DNA from: an uncultured Lachnospiraceae bacterium | Lineage (GTDB): Bacteria; Bacillota; Clostridia; Lachnospirales; Lachnospiraceae | Reading direction: 5' to 3' | Assembly (NCBI GenBank): GCA_910578645.1 | Contig: CAJTQI010000003.1 | Span: 186,001 to 250,000, forward strand | Length of the DNA: 64,000 nt | In this document: in pieces, positions 28,548-37,593 of the stretch | How the letters are laid out: the number at the start of each line of letters is the position of its first letter | Numbering within the stretch: the first letter of the stretch is position 1 | The notes under the pieces: generated by a model | What the model was told of the DNA's origin: nothing | What the model saw: only the letters and a program-made list of their open reading frames with translations | Database searches by the model: none | Position numbers and translations under genes: made by a program

Positions 28548-28758
28548 GACAGATTGGTTGTTCCTCTCGCATACATAGATTTTTAAAACAATTCTAGATG
28601 GTTTATTGAATAAAGTCAAGGCTGCAGGCCATATCCATTGATTTTGGGACAGGAAAAGGTTATACTTTTTATGCAGTACACGACAATACTGATGGGGATT
28701 CGTGTCTGTGCGCACTTGACACAAACTCGTTATATGCGCTGTCGCAACAAAAGTTGAG

Positions 28759-28791
28759 ACAAAAACATGCGCAGAAATGGAGATTAAGATG
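28759..28791 (+). repeat. Dispersed leader repeat, copy B
   Basis: Matches 28 of 33 positions of 3341-3373 and, like that copy, ends exactly with the start codon of the following gene. GGAG within it serves as the ribosome site. Confidence 0.55.
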
Positions 28792-30825
28792 AAACAATTG
28801 TCTGATAAGAAAGTAAGAGGCAGTTTCTTCTTGCGGACGGCGGAGGCGTTCTTTATAGTCTTAACGTTTGTGCCGTTTCTTGCAGGATGTAAAGACGGCC
28901 GTACAGGTTCTGTGGGGATGCAGGAAGAGCAGGAGAAGAAACAACAGGATGAAACAAAAGAACCGGGGGAAAAAGCAGAAGAAGAGCAGGACAGCTATAC
29001 ATATGTTGAGAAACTGGAAATCGAGGATTATAACAATAAAGAGGCCAGGTATCAGATTTATATGCCAAAGGGCAGCGAAGTAAACGACGGATTCGGCTTT
29101 TACCATCAACATGGGATTTATTTTACAGCCACTGTCAATAACATAGGAGATTATGAATCTTTTTCGGACTATTATGACATGACGTTAGAGTATTGGCCGG
29201 GGCCGGATACGGATTACACGGACATATACGCCAGCGGCGTTGTGGAGAATGGGGAGGACAGATATTTTATCCTGACAGGGAGAGGAACAGATTATGACGG
29301 TACGCCCCAGGAGATAAGGCGGATTGAATATATGGTGGCGGAACCTGGTGGGGACTATGTCAACTGGAACATTGCCATCAACCAGGCGGGTGTGGATGAA
29401 GAGACCAGTCTGGCCCTTGCTGAACTGGAGGAATGCTACGGCATCAGCTTAGAACGGCTTAAGCAGGAAAGCCCTATACAGAAAACCGTGTTGGATGAGG
29501 ATGAATATACGGCCGGGGAGGGTGATAAGGAGCTGGAAAGCCTAGAAGGCTACCGGTATCTGGGTGTTGCAAGCCTGGCGGACTATTACGGTGAAGGAGT
29601 CTGTCCGGTGATGATGCCCAGAGGGTATCATACGAATGTAGAAGATTCCCATGCCTATGCCTTTTTGCACGGTGTCTGGGTAACTGTGGATGTGGGAGAG
29701 TTTTACGACGGAAGTGTGTTGATGACAGATTTAAAGAGTATTCTTGATATGAAGTATGAAGCCAGGGACAGGAATACGGAACAGATGAGAAATGTCTGGA
29801 GAAGTGCGATGGAGTCTGTCCCCGGTTTTGAAAACGCCATGTATGCTGTAGTTTCCTATGAGAAAAAGGGATGTGACACAGAGGATTATTATCCCAAGGC
29901 GGAGGTGGTGTGCTTTATCCAGTATGATGAGGAGCACTATCTTGACCTGGAAATTTTCCTGTCGGGGGAGAAATATGATGAAGACACGAACACGGTGATT
30001 AGGGAATTGGAGACGGCTTATGGGCTCGATTTGTCCAAATACTACAAAGAAGGGGAAGAACCCAACATGCAAAAGACCGGGAATGGAGACACTATCACCT
30101 TGGCTAAATTGACAGGCGGAGGGGGAAGTGACATGCCGGAGAGTGAGGAGGCGCTTCCTGATACCATTCTGTGGTTTAATGCCACATATGCGCCGTTGAC
30201 TTACAGCAATGGATGGGACTGGAAACTGGTAGGCGGAATGAAACCTACGGCGGAAAATATTGAAATCGACAAATATGTTTTGCGGCAAAGTTGGGGCATA
30301 CATGATAGAGAGACTGCCATTGAAAAAGTGGAACAGCTTAAAGAAGAAGGCCATAGGGCCACTTGCAGGGAATGTATGAAAGAACTGGAAGAGGCAGGGC
30401 TTATGGATTTGGATGAAAGAAAATTCAGGAGTGCGCTTTTAAAATCCGAGTTTGCAGACGAGCCGTACCGCTATTTGATTGCTTACCAGATGTATCAGGC
30501 CGGTTTAGATGCGGACGATATGGCAGCATGGGACCTTTGCAGGGTCAATCAGCTTTATGCGGCTTTCTATCTGTGCGGTTATATGACTTATGAAGAGGCG
30601 ATGGACGCCTCCCTGGAAAACTCGCTTATTTTGCAGAAGATGTATTCTTCCTGGGATGAAATGATGGACGGATATCTGTTGGGATACCAGTTCTGGCGGA
30701 AAGACCCGGATACAAGTGCGGATTCCCCAACCAAGGAGCGCAGGCGCATGTACGAGATGATGCTGCAGTCGGAGCAGAATCCATATCAGTTGGATTGGAA
30801 TACGGAATTAGAGAAAAGTTGGTAA
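28789..30825 (+). CDS. Lipoprotein with two tandem N-terminal modules and a C-terminal DUF1266 domain
   Basis: A 678-residue predicted lipoprotein of unknown function. The signal peptide ends in the lipobox PFLAGC with Cys34. A Gln/Glu/Lys-rich linker (40-70) is followed by two similar modules (about 80-235 and 240-430), each with a 'MPKG/MPRG' strand near its start and an acidic helix near its end (LALAELEECYGISLERL; VIRELETAYGLDLSKY). The C-terminal 200 residues are DUF1266-like (LRQSWGIHDRETAIEKVEQL, AWDLCRVNQLYAAFYLCGYM). ATG 28789 is preferred over ATG 28777 because GGAG lies 6 nt before it. Confidence 0.75.
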   Translation: MKQLSDKKVRGSFFLRTAEAFFIVLTFVPFLAGCKDGRTGSVGMQEEQEKKQQDETKEPGEKAEEEQDSYTYVEKLEIEDYNNKEARYQIYMPKGSEVNDGFGFYHQHGIYFTATVNNIGDYESFSDYYDMTLEYWPGPDTDYTDIYASGVVENGEDRYFILTGRGTDYDGTPQEIRRIEYMVAEPGGDYVNWNIAINQAGVDEETSLALAELEECYGISLERLKQESPIQKTVLDEDEYTAGEGDKELESLEGYRYLGVASLADYYGEGVCPVMMPRGYHTNVEDSHAYAFLHGVWVTVDVGEFYDGSVLMTDLKSILDMKYEARDRNTEQMRNVWRSAMESVPGFENAMYAVVSYEKKGCDTEDYYPKAEVVCFIQYDEEHYLDLEIFLSGEKYDEDTNTVIRELETAYGLDLSKYYKEGEEPNMQKTGNGDTITLAKLTGGGGSDMPESEEALPDTILWFNATYAPLTYSNGWDWKLVGGMKPTAENIEIDKYVLRQSWGIHDRETAIEKVEQLKEEGHRATCRECMKELEEAGLMDLDERKFRSALLKSEFADEPYRYLIAYQMYQAGLDADDMAAWDLCRVNQLYAAFYLCGYMTYEEAMDASLENSLILQKMYSSWDEMMDGYLLGYQFWRKDPDTSADSPTKERRRMYEMMLQSEQNPYQLDWNTELEKSW

Positions 30826-30850
30826 ATGGACTGTCAATAGGGTGTAGGAG

Positions 30851-30890
30851 ATACGGCAATGCGGATGAAAAAGGCATTGCCGTATTTTTT
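30851..30890 (+). terminator. Rho-independent terminator after the DUF1266 lipoprotein gene
   Basis: ATACGGCAATGC (30851-30862) pairs with GCATTGCCGTAT (30874-30885), followed directly by a run of T. Confidence 0.9.
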
Positions 30891-30901
30891 TACTTTTTAT
30901 G

Positions 30902-30930
30902 TTGACACAACTTTGTTCAAAGTGTATAAT
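30902..30930 (+). promoter_or_regulatory. Perfect-consensus sigma-A promoter
   Basis: TTGACA (30902-30907), a 17-bp spacer and TATAAT (30925-30930): both hexamers are exact. Transcription would begin near 30937, about 440 nt upstream of the sugar-binding protein gene. GCGTAC-acga-GTACGC, a small hairpin, lies at the start of the transcript. Confidence 0.85.
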
Positions 30931-31374
30931 TTCTATAAAGCGTACACGAGTACGCAATGGAAAGTTGCACATAGCAAGTTGGCAGAAAACATCATATAGA
31001 GTGCGAAAAGCGAAAATCATACATGTGTTATTTGGGAGGAACACAAAAAAATACCCCAACTGTCGAAGTCCCCGCAAAGAACTGTCAGACCGTCAGGATA
31101 TTTTCACATTCGTTATTTTAAAGCATTCCAGATAAAATGTAAAGCATCTGTCAAAAATCCATTTAAGATATGCATGGGGATTAGATTGAAAAATCATGCT
31201 GATGCACTGATTTTTCAATCGGCAATTTGAGTTAGAGCCTCAAATGTGCGCTAATCGCAGTAAACTGCTCTGACATGGATGATTAGTGTGAAAAATCCAC
31301 ATGCGCAACAATTTTCACATGTAAATTTATGCTTTCGCCCAAACTCGCGGGCTGAGTAAGAATGGAGGTTTTTT
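30931..31374 (+). other. Long leader of the ABC-sugar operon, no gene seen
   Basis: 444 nt without a convincing gene. It holds the hairpin at the transcript start, GGGAGGAACAC at 31035-31045 with no ATG/GTG/TTG at the right distance, a copy of the dispersed repeat with two hairpins (31168-31245), an inverted repeat TGTGAAAA/TTTTCACA (31287-31294 and 31312-31319) that could be an operator, and a GCCC/GGGC hairpin just before the ribosome site GGAGG of the next gene. Confidence 0.6.
31168..31245 (+). repeat. Dispersed intergenic repeat, copy C, with two hairpins
   Basis: ATATGCATGGGGATTAGATT (31168-31187) matches the element cores at 20963 and 57331. It runs into a perfect 13-bp hairpin (GATTGAAAAATCA 31184-31196 with TGATTTTTCAATC 31208-31220), then a second one (ATTTGAG 31225-31231 with CTCAAAT 31239-31245). 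Confidence 0.6.
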
Positions 31375-32721
31375 ATGAGAAAGAAATTATTATGTGCTCT
31401 TCTTGGCACGGCAATGTGTATGTCACTGTTGGCAGGATGCGGTAAGGGCGCCGGGGAACAACAGACGGCGGAGCCCGAGGCTTCTGCGGATATGGCAGGG
31501 GACAATGCAGAGGCGGCAGACATAGCGGAAGACAGCCAGGATGAAACGGCTTCCGGTGAGAAAGTAACTTTGGAATTTTGGAATGTATTTACAGGTTCCG
31601 ACGGCGATATTCTGCGTCAGATTGTAGATAATTATAACAAGACGAATACGGACAATATTGAAATCCAGATGGACATTATGCCCAATGACCAGTTACAGCA
31701 GAAACTTCCGGCGGCAATTGCTACCGGAACAGCGCCTGATTTGGTTTTGTTTGGCGTAGAGAATATTGCACCCTATGTGAGCAATGATTCCCTGGAAGAT
31801 ATCAGCGATTTCTGGGAGACAACAGGCGCCGATAAGGGCAACATATTGGAGAATGTGTTGGAACTGTCTCATGTGGACGGCAAACTTTACGGCACGCCGA
31901 TGCAGTATAATGTAAGTTACTTATATTGGAATAAAGATTTATTTTCGGCAGCAGGGTTAGACCCGGAGAAAGCGCCTGCCACCATGGATGAGTTGGCGGA
32001 GTATGCGGTGAAGCTGACTGACCCTTCCAAGAACCAGTTTGGCCTGGCATTGCCTACCAATGCTACATATATGCAGTTCTTATGGGCAAACGGCGGAGAC
32101 GCAGACGACCCGGCATCCAATACCAATCTTTTGGACTCGGAAGAGAATTTAAAGACATTAGAGTGGTTACAGGATTTAACGGTAAATAAGAAGGTTTCAC
32201 CGGAAAACATCACAGGCTCTGAGGCGGATACGATGCTTCAGGCAGGACAGATTGGTATGTATATGAGCGGGCCATGGCAGATTAACGGTTTGCGGGAACA
32301 GGGAATTAACTTCGGGATTGCACCTTGTGTGGCAGGAAGCGCCGGCGCTTTCTCCCCGGCAGGAGGATGCAGCTATGTGATTCCTAAAGGTACGGAAGAA
32401 AGCCAGAGGCTTGCGGCCTATAAGTTTATGAAATATTGGCTGACCGATGAAATACTGAAAGAATGGTCCCAGAAAAACGGCTTCCCCGTATGGTCTAAGA
32501 CTTTGATGGAAGACCCGGAGATACAGAGTGACGAGGTGCTCAGCTCCATTTCTAAGGCAACGGAAATCGGACGCTCTTACAACCTTGGATATTCACTGGC
32601 AAGCCAGATTGATAATGACGTTATGATTCCTATGTTTGAGAAAGTCATGACAGGGGCGGCATCGCCTGAGGATGCCCTGAAAGAAGCGGTAGAGGGGATG
32701 GACAAGATACTGGCACAGTAA
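31375..32721 (+). CDS. ABC transporter sugar-binding lipoprotein
   Basis: Extracellular solute-binding protein (family 1, MalE-like) of a carbohydrate importer; 448 residues. Signal peptide with lipobox SLLAGC, Cys22, then an acidic Ala/Glu/Asp linker and the binding domain (VTLEFWNVFTGSDGD, ATGTAPDLVLFG, MYMSGPWQINGLREQGI). It is followed by two permease genes and an arabinofuranosidase gene, so arabinose-containing oligosaccharides are the likely ligand. No ATPase gene is present; as usual in such operons, a shared MsmK/MalK-type ATPase encoded elsewhere is expected. GGAGG lies 7 nt before the ATG. Confidence 0.92.
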   Translation: MRKKLLCALLGTAMCMSLLAGCGKGAGEQQTAEPEASADMAGDNAEAADIAEDSQDETASGEKVTLEFWNVFTGSDGDILRQIVDNYNKTNTDNIEIQMDIMPNDQLQQKLPAAIATGTAPDLVLFGVENIAPYVSNDSLEDISDFWETTGADKGNILENVLELSHVDGKLYGTPMQYNVSYLYWNKDLFSAAGLDPEKAPATMDELAEYAVKLTDPSKNQFGLALPTNATYMQFLWANGGDADDPASNTNLLDSEENLKTLEWLQDLTVNKKVSPENITGSEADTMLQAGQIGMYMSGPWQINGLREQGINFGIAPCVAGSAGAFSPAGGCSYVIPKGTEESQRLAAYKFMKYWLTDEILKEWSQKNGFPVWSKTLMEDPEIQSDEVLSSISKATEIGRSYNLGYSLASQIDNDVMIPMFEKVMTGAASPEDALKEAVEGMDKILAQ

Positions 32722-32737
32722 ATGTATGGTGTGCAGG

Positions 32738-32763
32738 AAGGACCGTCGCATAGGACGGTCCTT
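32738..32763 (+). terminator. Intercistronic hairpin after the binding-protein gene
   Basis: AAGGACCGTC (32738-32747) pairs perfectly with GACGGTCCTT (32754-32763). The following T-run is short (TTTCG), so partial termination or protection of the upstream message from 3' decay is likely. This would raise binding protein over permeases. Confidence 0.65.
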
Positions 32764-32793
32764 TCGCCTTATTTCGGAAGAATCGAGGAATGT

Positions 32794-33708
32794 ATGGGAA
32801 AGAGTATAAGAAAAAGAAAGAAGTATACGGCGCATAATCAGAAGAGCGCTTATCTCTTCATCGCGCCATCTATGATTATTTTATCTGTGTTTGTGTTTAT
32901 TCCGCTGATTGCATCTTTTGTGATTAGTATTACGGATATGAACATCTTTATGAAGGATGTCCGTTTCACAGGGATTGGCAATTTTATCCGCCTTTTTGCC
33001 GACGACAGGGTAATCAATGCGACTTTTAACAGTCTGTATTTTACGTTGCTTGAGGTGCCGTTGCAGGTTGGTTTGGCGCTGCTTTTGACGGTGAGCCTTG
33101 CGAAGAATAACAGGTACTGTAAAATGCTGCGCTCTGTTTACTATCTTCCCTTTGTATGTTCTATGACGGCAATCGGAATCGTATGGTCCATGCTATTAGA
33201 CCCGAATATGGGACTGTTTGCTTACTGGTTAAAGAGTGTGGGAGTGGAGACGGTATCCTTCTTAAAGGACCCAAAGCTTGCCATGCCTACGGTTATCGCA
33301 GTGACTGCGTGGAAAGGGTTTGGTTATACGTTAACCTTGCTTGCGGCCGCAGTGCTCAATATCTCACAGTCTTTGTATGAGGCGGCGCAGATGGACGGGG
33401 CAGGAAGTTTCCAGAAATTTATCCACATCACGGTTCCGGGAATCTGGCCCACCATCAGCTTTTGCATCGTAACCACCACAATCGGCGCCATGCAGATGTT
33501 TGACCAGGCATATGTCATGACCCAGGGCGGCCCCTTAAACAAGACGGAGACGGTGGTGCAGTATATTTATGACAGAGGGTTCCAGACGGCTCCGTACGAC
33601 CTTGGATACGCTTCGGCGATTTCCGTCTATTTGTTTGTGATTGTGGCGGTAATGACGTTTGTTTTGCGGAAGATTATCTTGAGCAGAGGGGAGGAGACAG
33701 ATGTATAA
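32794..33708 (+). CDS. ABC sugar transporter permease (MalF type)
   Basis: An inner-membrane permease of 304 residues with six helices, beginning after a basic N-terminus (MGKSIRKRKKYT). The cytoplasmic EAA loop reads YEAAQMDGAGSFQKF. ATG 32794 with GAGGA just upstream is chosen over the open frame back to 32722, which covers the hairpin. Overlaps the next permease gene by 8 bp. Confidence 0.92.
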   Translation: MGKSIRKRKKYTAHNQKSAYLFIAPSMIILSVFVFIPLIASFVISITDMNIFMKDVRFTGIGNFIRLFADDRVINATFNSLYFTLLEVPLQVGLALLLTVSLAKNNRYCKMLRSVYYLPFVCSMTAIGIVWSMLLDPNMGLFAYWLKSVGVETVSFLKDPKLAMPTVIAVTAWKGFGYTLTLLAAAVLNISQSLYEAAQMDGAGSFQKFIHITVPGIWPTISFCIVTTTIGAMQMFDQAYVMTQGGPLNKTETVVQYIYDRGFQTAPYDLGYASAISVYLFVIVAVMTFVLRKIILSRGEETDV

Positions 33709-34537
33709 GACAAGAAAAAAAGTGAAGTTGGCCGAGGCGGCAGGATATGTTTTGACGCTTTTGATTGCTTTTACGGTAGTGGTGCCGATTCTATGGCTTT
33801 TGGTGTCCTCCTTTAAGACGGACGTAGGCGTGATTAAGTTTCCGCCCCGTTTTTTCCCAGAAGAGTGGACTTTGCACCAATACCTGTATGTGGGGGACAG
33901 CATTCCGGTATTTGAGATGACGAAGAATACTATCATTTTTGCAGGAGGAGTAACGGTTGTCAGCTTGTTGTTCGACTCCATGGCAGGATATGCTTTTGCC
34001 AGGATGCATTTTAAGGGTTCAAAACTTTTGTTTTCGATTATACTGTTGACGATGATGGTTCCTTTCCAGATTATTATGACGCCCCTTTACATCGAGGTAT
34101 ACAAGTTTAATTTACTGGATACCTATTTAGGGCTTATCCTGCCGCGGGCGACAAGCGCGTTTGGGATTTATATGATGAGCTCTTTTTTCGCAGGGCTTCC
34201 CAAATCTCTGGAGGAATCGGGGAGGATAGACGGTATGAGCGAGTTCCGTATCTTCCGCTCTATTATGTTGCCATTATGTAAACCTGCCTTGGTCAGCCTC
34301 GGCATATATCACTTTATGAATAACTGGAATGATTTGTTGTATCCGCTGATGCTGACCAGTTCGCAAAGTAAGAGGACATTGTCGGCAGGATTGGCGGTTT
34401 TGGTGGGGAATAAGGTGATTAAGTATGGGCCGACCCTGGCGGCGGCGATGATTTCACTTACGCCGCTTTTGCTTTTATATATTTTCTGCCAGAAATATTT
34501 TATCGAAGGCATAGCGGCTTCGGGTATGAAAGAGTAG
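33701..34537 (+). CDS. ABC sugar transporter permease (MalG type)
   Basis: Second permease, 278 residues, six helices. EAA loop: LEESGRIDGMSEFRIF. The start overlaps the end of the previous gene by 8 bp (ATGTATAA), with GGGGAGGAGACAG as ribosome site inside that gene. Forms the membrane channel with its partner. Confidence 0.92.
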   Translation: MYKTRKKVKLAEAAGYVLTLLIAFTVVVPILWLLVSSFKTDVGVIKFPPRFFPEEWTLHQYLYVGDSIPVFEMTKNTIIFAGGVTVVSLLFDSMAGYAFARMHFKGSKLLFSIILLTMMVPFQIIMTPLYIEVYKFNLLDTYLGLILPRATSAFGIYMMSSFFAGLPKSLEESGRIDGMSEFRIFRSIMLPLCKPALVSLGIYHFMNNWNDLLYPLMLTSSQSKRTLSAGLAVLVGNKVIKYGPTLAAAMISLTPLLLLYIFCQKYFIEGIAASGMKE

Positions 34538-34598
34538 ATATATCATATACGGACTGTATTTGACGGATAATTAGAAATAGAAGAAGGAGAATGAAAAA

Positions 34599-36113
34599 TT
34601 GAAAAATAAATCACATATTATAGTGAATAAAGATTTTGTGAGAGGCGAGATTGATAAGAGGATTTATGGTTCTTTTGTGGAGCATATGGGCAGGGTCGTA
34701 TATACAGGGATTTATGAACCGGGACATGAAACGGCGGATGAAGATGGATTCAGAAAAGATGTCCTGGAAAAAGTAAAAGAGATGGGCGTGACCGCGGTGC
34801 GTTATCCCGGTGGAAATTTTGTCTCCTGCTATGACTGGAAAGACGGGGTTGGAGATGTGGAAAAGCGCCCCCGCAGGTTGGAGATTGCATGGCGTGCTAT
34901 CGAAACGAATGAAGTCGGTACAAACGAATTCATGAAATGGGCTAAAAAGGCAGGAATCGAGCCGATTTTTGCTGTAAATCTGGGTACAAAAGGGATTGAG
35001 AACGCCGTGTCCTTAGTAGAGTACTGTAACATCAAAGGAGGCACCTACTACAGTGACTGGCGTAAGGAACATGGGGTGGAGGAGCCTCACGGAATCAAGA
35101 CATGGTGCTTGGGAAATGAGATGGACGGAGACTGGCAGATTGGACATAAGACAGCGCAGGAATATGGCAGGCTGGCGCAGGAGACAGCTAAGGCCATGAA
35201 GCAGGTTGACAGCAATATTGAAGTGGTTTCCTGCGGCAGTTCTAAATCCGATATGCAGACATACCCGGAATGGGAAGCGGAGACTTTGAAGTATACATAT
35301 CCTTATGTGGATTATATTTCCCTGCATCAATATTATGGAGGGCAGGAACTTGGCACAGAGGGCTTTCTTTCACAGTCGTTAGATATGGAAGATTATATTC
35401 GCACAGTAATCGGGACATGTGATTATGTAAAAGCCTGGAAGCGTTCCGACAAGACGATATATATTAGTTTTGACGAGTGGGGCGTGTGGTCGGTGCCGGA
35501 TAAAGTGGTGGCGGCTTCGGTGGATGAGAGTCCCTGGCAGGTGGCTCCTCATCTGAGTGAACAGATTTATACCATGGAAGATTCGTTGCTTTTCGCTAGT
35601 ATGATGATGAATTTCATCAAATATGCGGACCGGATAAAAATTGCCTGTCAGTCTTTGCTTACGAATATCAGCGCCGCCATTATGACACAGGAAAAAGGGG
35701 AAGTGTGGGTACAGCCTATCTATTATCCATTTATGCATATGGCCACTTACGGGCGTGGAAAGGTATTGCAGGGCGTGGACGAGATAGCGGCTTATGACTG
35801 TGACTTAAGGAAACAGGTCCCTTACGTGGATTACGTGACAGTTTATAATGAAGAAGAAAAAGAAGTTGTCTTTTACGCCGTCAACCGCGCCTGTGATAAA
35901 GAAGCGGAAATCTCATTGGAATTACAGGGATTGGAGACAGTGGCTCTCATAGAGCATGTAACGATGCACGCGGAAGACAAGAAAGCGACGAATCTGGAGA
36001 ACCACGATTTGGTGAAACCTAAACAGAGCGACGCAAGCAGGTTGGAAGGGAATACACTAATAAGTAAACTTCCGGCGTTGTCTTGGAATATGGTAAGAGT
36101 AAAAATTATGTGA
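34599..36113 (+). CDS. Alpha-L-arabinofuranosidase, GH51
   Basis: Intracellular exo-acting glycosidase that removes terminal alpha-L-arabinofuranosyl units from imported arabino- or arabinoxylo-oligosaccharides. The 504-residue chain has no signal peptide. Catalytic residues are visible: acid/base Glu174 in CLGNEMDGDW and nucleophile Glu293 in ISFDEWGVW, in a TIM barrel followed by a C-terminal beta-sandwich. The start codon is TTG at 34599 with AAGGAG upstream. A three-codon frame ATG-AAA-AAT-TGA (34591-34602) overlaps this start and may couple or dampen translation. The gene follows the importer genes by 61 bp. Confidence 0.93.
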   Translation: MKNKSHIIVNKDFVRGEIDKRIYGSFVEHMGRVVYTGIYEPGHETADEDGFRKDVLEKVKEMGVTAVRYPGGNFVSCYDWKDGVGDVEKRPRRLEIAWRAIETNEVGTNEFMKWAKKAGIEPIFAVNLGTKGIENAVSLVEYCNIKGGTYYSDWRKEHGVEEPHGIKTWCLGNEMDGDWQIGHKTAQEYGRLAQETAKAMKQVDSNIEVVSCGSSKSDMQTYPEWEAETLKYTYPYVDYISLHQYYGGQELGTEGFLSQSLDMEDYIRTVIGTCDYVKAWKRSDKTIYISFDEWGVWSVPDKVVAASVDESPWQVAPHLSEQIYTMEDSLLFASMMMNFIKYADRIKIACQSLLTNISAAIMTQEKGEVWVQPIYYPFMHMATYGRGKVLQGVDEIAAYDCDLRKQVPYVDYVTVYNEEEKEVVFYAVNRACDKEAEISLELQGLETVALIEHVTMHAEDKKATNLENHDLVKPKQSDASRLEGNTLISKLPALSWNMVRVKIM

Positions 36114-36138
36114 TAAAATACATTCCATTTTATTGAGG

Positions 36139-36170
36139 CCGCATCATGTACTCACTGCATGGTGCGGTTT
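36139..36170 (+). terminator. Probable terminator after the arabinofuranosidase gene
   Basis: CCGCATCATG (36139-36148) pairs with CATGGTGCGG (36158-36167) with one G-T pair and is followed by TTT. Weak T-run, so read-through into the regulator gene is possible. Confidence 0.6.
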
Positions 36171-36293
36171 CTGCGAACCAGTGTGTTAGCGAACCGGTAT
36201 ATTTCTTTCCGGTCCTATACTGGAGCACTTGTTTGACGGAAACAGGAAAAAGGGTGTAAACTATAATTATCATTTCTCGCAGGAGGCGTAAAA

Positions 36294-37289
36294 GTGGCAA
36301 TCACAGCAAAAGAGCTTGCGCAGATGTGCGGTGTTTCGCGTATGACAGTACATCGGGCGCTTACGGATACAGGCAGGATAAACCCACAGACGAAGGAGCT
36401 GATTCTGGCGAAAGCCAAAGAGTGCGGATACCGGCCGGATTTGTTGGCCAGGGGACTTGTAAAAAGGCAGACCTTTTATATCGGAGTGGTAGTTCTTGAC
36501 GTCAATAACAGATACTTTTCACAGCTTTTGAGCGCTATCGGCATGGAAGCGCGTAAACAGGGGTACTTTGTGAATATTACCCTCCATGAACAGAACAAGG
36601 ATATGGAGAAAGAGCAGTTAGAACGACTGGTGGATTACCATGTGGACGGGATTATTCTTTCTTCTGTCAACTATGGGGAGGAGTACAGCAGGTTTTTGCA
36701 AAACCTGGATACGCCTATTGTCACGATTGGCAATAAGATTGCCGAGGGTATTCCGTTTGTGAGTATTCATGAAAAGGATGCGGCAAGAAAAGCGACGGAG
36801 GCAATCCTGGGAAAAGGTTACGGGAAAATCGTGTTCGTATGTCCGCCGTTAGAGCGGACAGATGAGAATACATATGTACACAGACAGCGGCTGGAAGGCT
36901 TTATGGAAGCAGTCGCAGCGTGGGAGAAGGACGATGTGGAAAGCGTTGTGATAAGAAAAACAAGCGGTTATATGGAGCGGGCTTACGATGAGCTTAATAA
37001 CAGTGGAAAGAAGTCGGCATTTTTCTGTTCCGGAGATATTTTCGCATTGGATATTATGAAATATATGAGCCAAAAGAGAAAAAAGGCCGGGGAAGATTAT
37101 GGTATTATGGGATTTGACGGCATTGATATTCTCGATTATGTGACGCCAAGACTGAATACAATTTATAATCCGGTGGAACTGGTGGCGAAAGAGGCGGTAA
37201 AACTGTTATTCCAGTTAATGAATGGGAAAACAGATGGAGACGAGACGATTATTTTGGACTGCGAGTTGATGGATGGAGAAACACTGTAG
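36294..37289 (+). CDS. LacI-family transcriptional regulator
   Basis: A 331-residue regulator: N-terminal helix-turn-helix (ITAKELAQMCGVSRMTVHRA), hinge LARGLVKRQT and a periplasmic-binding-like sugar domain (IGVVVLDVNNRYFSQLL). It probably represses the importer/arabinofuranosidase operon upstream until the sugar is bound. GTG start at 36294, with AGGAGG 7 nt before it. Confidence 0.92.
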   Translation: MAITAKELAQMCGVSRMTVHRALTDTGRINPQTKELILAKAKECGYRPDLLARGLVKRQTFYIGVVVLDVNNRYFSQLLSAIGMEARKQGYFVNITLHEQNKDMEKEQLERLVDYHVDGIILSSVNYGEEYSRFLQNLDTPIVTIGNKIAEGIPFVSIHEKDAARKATEAILGKGYGKIVFVCPPLERTDENTYVHRQRLEGFMEAVAAWEKDDVESVVIRKTSGYMERAYDELNNSGKKSAFFCSGDIFALDIMKYMSQKRKKAGEDYGIMGFDGIDILDYVTPRLNTIYNPVELVAKEAVKLLFQLMNGKTDGDETIILDCELMDGETL

Positions 37290-37593
37290 TTCGACCAGAA
37301 AATTGAATTTGATTATTCCAAAATGATGGACGATATGCTATAATGTTACTTTGTATCAAACTCCGGTTTGCGTTTTTTACAGATAGGATTACGGACAGGT
37401 AGGCTAATAGGGCTGAATAATCTGATACTGATTGGAAAATAATGTGAACATTACGATAAACCGGTACATTTATGTGACCCGAAATGAGAAGGTCAACGAG
37501 ATGAAAAGAGCTGAAGGTAAGATTGTGTAATAAAAAATAGAGAAAGGCGAAAATCTTTTAAATATGAAGATTTTCGGACAGGTGTATTAGGAT
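37290..37593 (+). promoter_or_regulatory. Upstream region of ychF: extended -10 promoter and hairpin
   Basis: No convincing gene in these 304 bp. TGCTATAAT at 37336-37344 is an extended -10 element (-35 only TTCCAA at 37316). Transcription from near 37351 would give a leader of about 240 nt. Just before ychF, CGAAAATCTT (37548-37557) pairs with AAGATTTTCG (37567-37576). A 28-codon GTG frame at 37444-37530 has no good ribosome site. Confidence 0.6.

Noticed and set aside
30899..31135. A 78-codon frame in the long leader of the sugar operon
   Set aside because: It begins before the predicted transcription start and its composition is not protein-like.
37444..37530. A 28-codon GTG frame upstream of ychF as a leader peptide
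   Set aside because: No ribosome site at a suitable distance and no recognisable peptide pattern; kept only as a note.
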